DNA from: Echinometra lucunter
Lineage: Eukaryota; Echinodermata; Echinoidea; Camarodonta; Echinometridae
Reading direction: 5' to 3'
Length of the DNA: 64,000 nt
Assembly: GCA_029962745.1 (NCBI GenBank)
Contig: CM057158.1
Span: 3,879,558 to 3,943,557 of the forward strand
Both the position numbers and the translations under genes were made by a program. Under the pieces are notes generated by a model that saw nothing but the letters and a program-made list of their open reading frames with translations, was not told the origin of the DNA and ran no database searches. This document shows positions 27,801-33,800 of this stretch, one piece after another. Position 1 is the first letter of the stretch. Every line of letters starts with the position of its first letter.

Positions 27801-30800
27801 CCCATATTGCACAAAATTATTGATGACCGATAACCTGTGACTAATGCCCCCCCCCCCCCCCCCCCCCCGGAGTATCTGCATGAACTTGTTCATAAAGAAA
27901 AGTTGCGTACATGTAGTAATAAAGTATCAAAATCATATGCGTTAACGGTACCATAAGCCCCCCCCCCCACAACACCAGAACAAGAACGGACCAGGGTGTC
28001 CACTATAGAAGTGATAACCCCCCCCCCCCCCTTCCCCATCTTGGGTAGTTACTGTGTCGAGAAATTTACATATATGTAATAATGAACTTCAAAATCATGG
28101 GCACACAGACCCTACAAGCCCCCCCCCCCCCCCAACATCAAGAGCAAAAAAACCAGTCCACTGTATATGTGTAAAAGTGATAGCCATCACTAACCTTACA
28201 TGTGCATGAATATCATGAGTTGACATCATATATTTTGTAGAGCTTCATTTTTTAAAAACCAATAGGCACTAGGCCTACGTAATAACCAATGCCAAATACC
28301 AACACCTTAAGAATTGCACATATAATATGTAGTGTGAGAGAATTCCAATATTATGTGTAGAGATCCACCCTCCCCCCTCCTCCCTCCCCCCCCCCCCCCC
28401 TCCCACTGCCCGACCAGACAAAACAGGACCAGTCCACTGTACAAGTGTCAACAAGTACATGTAATAAATAATAACCAATGCCCAATGCCACTACATGTAC
28501 CATAAGAAATTGCACATACAGTGTGATAAAACACTTCCAGTATCAGGCTCAGCAAAACCAAAGACCACTGTAAAGGTGGCATCTCTGCAATAATCCACCT
28601 TACGTTGAGTATAAACCTGGATATATGGAATAATCAATGAGGCCTCCAAGCCTTCCTATGCATATCAAAATTTACATATATGTAGAGGTTCAGTCCAACC
28701 AGTTATGTAAAAAAGTCTCAATGATCTCATCTATCCTAATTATCTTCCAAAATTTGCGTTGTAGCACTTTGACGCCCACAACAGGAAAGATGTCTTAAAC
28801 CTTTCGGTTCTCACCTTTGGGAGTCTGATCCGACCAGATCTATTCAAAGTTAGCTCCCCATGTAAGGGATGAGATTTATCCTTTAGGATGGTATGAAATT
28901 TCACAGATATTGCAGATTGAACAATTTCTTCTAATTTAGTTAACGGGATCCCAATGATCTTACTCGATTGTGAAACTATTCTCACCAATTTTGTTTTGTT
29001 CTGTTCCGTTAGTCCACTAAACCAAATGATTGAGCAGAAACATAACACAGATTGGATCACACTTTGGTAGAAAAGAACCAGGGTTTGACTCCTCATATGA
29101 AAAGATCTAAGCTTCCTAAGGAAATAGAGACGTTGATTGCCCTTGGCCTGGATTTGCCTTGTGTTTTCATCCCACCTGAATTTGTTGTCTACTACAGTTC
29201 CAAGATACTTATACTCTGATACTTGTTCAATAACATCATCATGAACATATACAGGTTGATGTTCTCCCCTATTGCTCTTCCGAAAGTCAAAAACCATCTC
29301 TTTTGTTTTCTTAGTGTTGAGGACCAGTGATGTCTGTTCAGTCCAAGTTACAAACTCGTCAATACGACGCCTGTATTCAGTTTCGTCGTTATTTCTTATC
29401 AAACCTATAATACATGTATCGTCTGCGTATTTTATAACTTGGCAAGACGAGGCTTGTGAAGATGGGTTACATGTAACTTGGGCGCTGGTCAAGAGGGTAA
29501 AGAGCATTGGGGACAACACGCACCCTTGCGGGGCCCCTACATTCAGAGTTCTCTCATTTGACACAGTCTCCCCTATACGAACTGTCTGTGATCGGTTGGT
29601 CATAAAATCACCTATCCAAAGAGACAAGTATGGGTTAACATGCATAACAGTGTGTAATACTTGAACCAGATACTGTGGTACAATTGTATTGAAGGCCGAC
29701 GAGAAGTCTATGAACAACACTCTGGCATATGTCTTGGCCTCTTCCAAATGTTTACAAACTGTGTGTACCAAGAATGCAAGGGCATCTTCCACACTTCTAT
29801 TACTTCTGTATGCAAACTGAAGAGGGTCCTGATAGTTTAAAGTCTCTTTGATCAGGACTTCCTTCACCAATTTTTCAAAACACTTCATGATTATTGGGGT
29901 CAGAGCAACAGGTCTAAAGTCATTAGTCAATTAGTCAATGTTCATATCTATGTTCAATTCTATGCATGAGAAAAGAACAGAATATAATTTGATGTATAGC
30001 AATGAAGTTTAATAAAATACAATACAATACATGTATTACTTTTGAAATAGATATTGCGAGTTCACATACACTCTTAATAAGCATGAAAGTTACCAGTGAA
30101 TAGACTAGTTGGCATTTCTGTAAATGCGGTTATGAGTTAAGTAAGGCATTTATGGAATCAAACTGGTGTTTAATTTCGAGTGTTGTGGTCGTATCTTATC
30201 CTTTATTTTCTTCAAACTTCTTTAGCATTGAATCTTAGAACACTTGGGAAATTTTCTTTTTTTGAGGGGGGGGGGAGAGTGGGGGTATTTCATTTGTATG
30301 AGCTCTAATTGAATCATTTTTTTCAGGTGATTGTTACACTTTCACAATAGTTATGTCAGCAGGATGCATACATAGTAAGAAAATGTTAAATGAAGTATTC
30401 TGTCTGGGCATGAAATTATCCATTCTTATCCATTCAAAATTACATTTCTGTGGTATCCGTGCAATTGTTATATCCATGCTCTTTTCATGACCCTTCCTAC
30501 ATGTACATGTATTTCATCTTTTCAAATGTTTTGTAGATGCTGTCTACTAGTCACCATGGTCAAAGGTCACATCACAGAGAATGGTAATGCAGAGATCCCC
30601 AAGGATTTCAACCAAAGCCTGCAACTCTCCTTGGCTCAAATAGCTTCACTCATCAACATCAAGGTATTGATGCGTCCATTGAAAGAGCGTCCATTTGAAT
30701 TCATTGGTAGAGAAAAGATACAGTATTGAAATGGTACCTTTGAATTACAGCGATTAAGGATTTTGCTTTAAACAAGAACAGCAGAAATGTTGATCATGTT

Positions 30801-33800
30801 GAATGTTATGTATTTTCGTTCCACACTTCCGTTCCAAACTTCCATATCCGGTAACACACAAAGTTGAGGGTTTTGCTTAGGTCCTTTGTTGCAGATTCAT
30901 ATCACCCTATTTCATTCTTTGAAAAATAATCATATTCATAAGGTATGTAGGTATGAAATAAAAGATAGCCAATAGAGCTTCCTGTTGACTATCATTATTG
31001 CCTACCCTTTTCTGTAGACCCTTGATCTATCAACTCTGCGTCAGATGTTGGAGATGTACCAAGACCTTAGTCTTTGTGTCCAGTCCACCACACATCTGCA
31101 GAAACTCTTCACAGCCATTGCATCAAGATTAGATCTTATGGTAAGTCTAAGCAGTAAAGCATTTACACTATTCATTGCTTGCCTTTCATGACTCTCATAC
31201 CCTCAAGTGGCTTGCTCCATAAAATCGATGACTCTCAAAGTCCTCTTTTATCCCTTTATTGTAACAATAAAATTTGTCAATAGGCGTAAAGCAGTATTTT
31301 CTTAGCATGAAGATCTTGGGTTTGAAACCAAGCCTAGATGCATTAAAGCCTGCTGGCAAGGCATTAACAAGTCCCTAAGAGGGGCTTTAGAGCTGTAGGC
31401 CCCCTTGTAACTAGTCTGCTAAAGGTATAAGCAATTATTTCCTTGAAGGATTTACTTGCATGAACTTTAGGACTTGTAAGTTGTGAATTATCAACATTCA
31501 AAAGTGAGCTAGCATTGTGCATGCTAATTTTAGTAGCCCTTTTAAAAATCACAAAAAAACAACAACTCACTAAGGCCTGAATTCATGAAAGAGGTTTATC
31601 CTAACCCATGGTTTACATTCATGGTTTGAACCCTTGCTATGGACTACAATAACTGTATATAAATGTACATAGGTGTATTATTGCCCACCTATTTGATAAA
31701 AGGACATGCACATAGTCTGCATAAGGAGGAATAAACCATGGTTTGAATAAACCTCTTTTGTGAATTTAGGCTAAGCTGTCTACATCCTGTCATCCATCGA
31801 AATTTCAGTCCACAAAAAGATCAGCTTATACCCTTAAACTTTCTTAGCATCTCTACATGAGATATAAACATCATCTACATGTCTGTGGTTTTTAGCCCTT
31901 GACCAAGGCATCACTAAACCCAGCTGAAGATAATGATGGCATGGCTGGAAGATTAGTCCTCTTTGCTTCCAATGATATCCCAGCAAGTCCTGTGGATACC
32001 ATGAGGATCTCAGATGATGAAGATGAAGAGGAAGTGGACAGAAAGGGTACGTTTAAGAACCTCCATTTAAGCTTTTCCTCAAACAATATCGTATGTTGAT
32101 GTAAAAGATGAAATTAACAAGTCAATTGATTTATTATGATGATCCAATTCATAAATAGCTACAAAATGAATTCTGAGAGGATTGCTGCAAGTGTTTCATG
32201 CATAGTTGTAAGCAGTTGGGACACTTCTTATTTATTTGTGAAAATGAAGATTGTTCCCTTCCTAATGAGAGATAATTTCTTTGGGCAGTACAGTGAGGTG
32301 CAGAACTTTTGAAGAGATGATTACTGGCTGTGAAAAACTGCAAAAATTGTTCTCGAAATGTTTTACAGTGAAACCAAACACCAAACAGTCTCCCTAGTCG
32401 GTTTTTCTTTTCACATTGTTGATGATTTCTACTCATACCTCTGTTGTCTGAAGGAAAGAGTTTGAACCTCTCGTTTACAAACTCTTATTTTTGAAAGCTT
32501 CTGTTGTGGAGGATTGAACTACATTACATACACTATATGTTTTCATCTTAGGAAAGTCTTTGGGAGGCTCTTGGGTCTGCATAGAGTAGAATAAGTAAAA
32601 TCTTCATTATATTTATATTGTTCACTAATCTATGGTTGTCCTATTGTTGACATATCTTTTGTACCGTCAGGCTCCAGTCATCCCCTGTCAGAGTCATTAG
32701 CCTTGAATGCCAGCAGCGGCAGTGGCCAGACACCACGCCTCTCCTCTGGTAGTGACCAGGCCTCCAGGATAGCAGGGGTTTCCCCGTCTCCAGGGACAGA
32801 CATGGATGATGAGGATTCTGATTGGGATAGCTGGGATGAAGATGAAGAGGTAAGAAAATATAACAAAAGAAATGAGGAGAAGGAAGAGGAGGAGGAGGAA
32901 GAGGTTGATATGATAATGGTGGTGATGAGCATGATGACTATCATGATGATGAGAAGAAGGAGGAGGAGGAGGAGGAGGAGGAGGAGGAAGAGGTTGATAT
33001 GATAATGATGGTGATGAGCATGATGACTATCATGATGATGAGAAGAAGGAGGAGGAGGAGGAGGAAGAGGTTGATATGATAATGATGGTGATGAGCATGA
33101 TGAGAAGAAGGAAGAGGAGGAGGAGGAAGAGGTTGATATGATAATGGTTGGTGATGAGCATGATGACTATCATGATGATGAGAAGAAGGAAGAGGAGGAG
33201 GAGGAAGAGGTTGATATGATAATGGTGGTGATGAGCATGATGACTATCATGATGATGAGAAGAAGGAGGAGGAGGAGGAGGAGGAGGAGGAAGAGGTTGA
33301 TATGATAATGATGGTGATGAGCATGATGACTATCATGATGATGAGAAGAAGGAGGAGGAGGAGGAGGAGGAAGAGGTTGATATGATAATGATGGTGATGA
33401 GCATGATGAGAAGAAGGAAGAGGAGGAGGAGGAAGAGGTTGATATGATAATGGTTGGTGATGAGCATGATGACTATCATGATGATGAGAAGAAGGAAGAG
33501 GAGGAGGAGGAAGAGGTTGATATGATAATGGTGGTGATGAGCATGATGAATGTCATGATGATGAGAAGAAGGAGGAGGAGGAGAAGGAGGAAGAGGTTGA
33601 TATGATAATGGTGGTGATGAGCATGATGACTATCATGATGAGAAGAAGGAGGAGGAGGAGGAAGAGGTTGATATGGTAATGGTTGGTGATGAGCATGATG
33701 ACTATCATGATGATGAGAAGAAGGAAGAGGATGAGGAGGAAGAGGTTGATATGATAATGGTGGTGATGAGCATGATGACTATCGTGATGATGAGAAGAAG

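Larger units (their letters stand above)
27561..29948 (-). mobile_element. 5'-truncated non-LTR retrotransposon (CR1/L2/Rex1-like) in antisense in intron 21
   Basis: On the minus strand, an RT open frame (28740-29927) is followed by a 1.2-kb 3' UTR ending in an AATTG/TTGAA pentamer tail (27561-27588). The 12-bp sequence TATGTTCAATTC flanks both ends (27549-27560 and 29949-29960) and is a probable target-site duplication. The endonuclease half is missing, as usual for incomplete reverse transcription. Clade assignment from RT style is approximate. Confidence 0.85.

Noticed and set aside
29272..29664. 130-codon plus-strand frame opposite the LINE RT
   Set aside because: Shadow of the RT coding strand.
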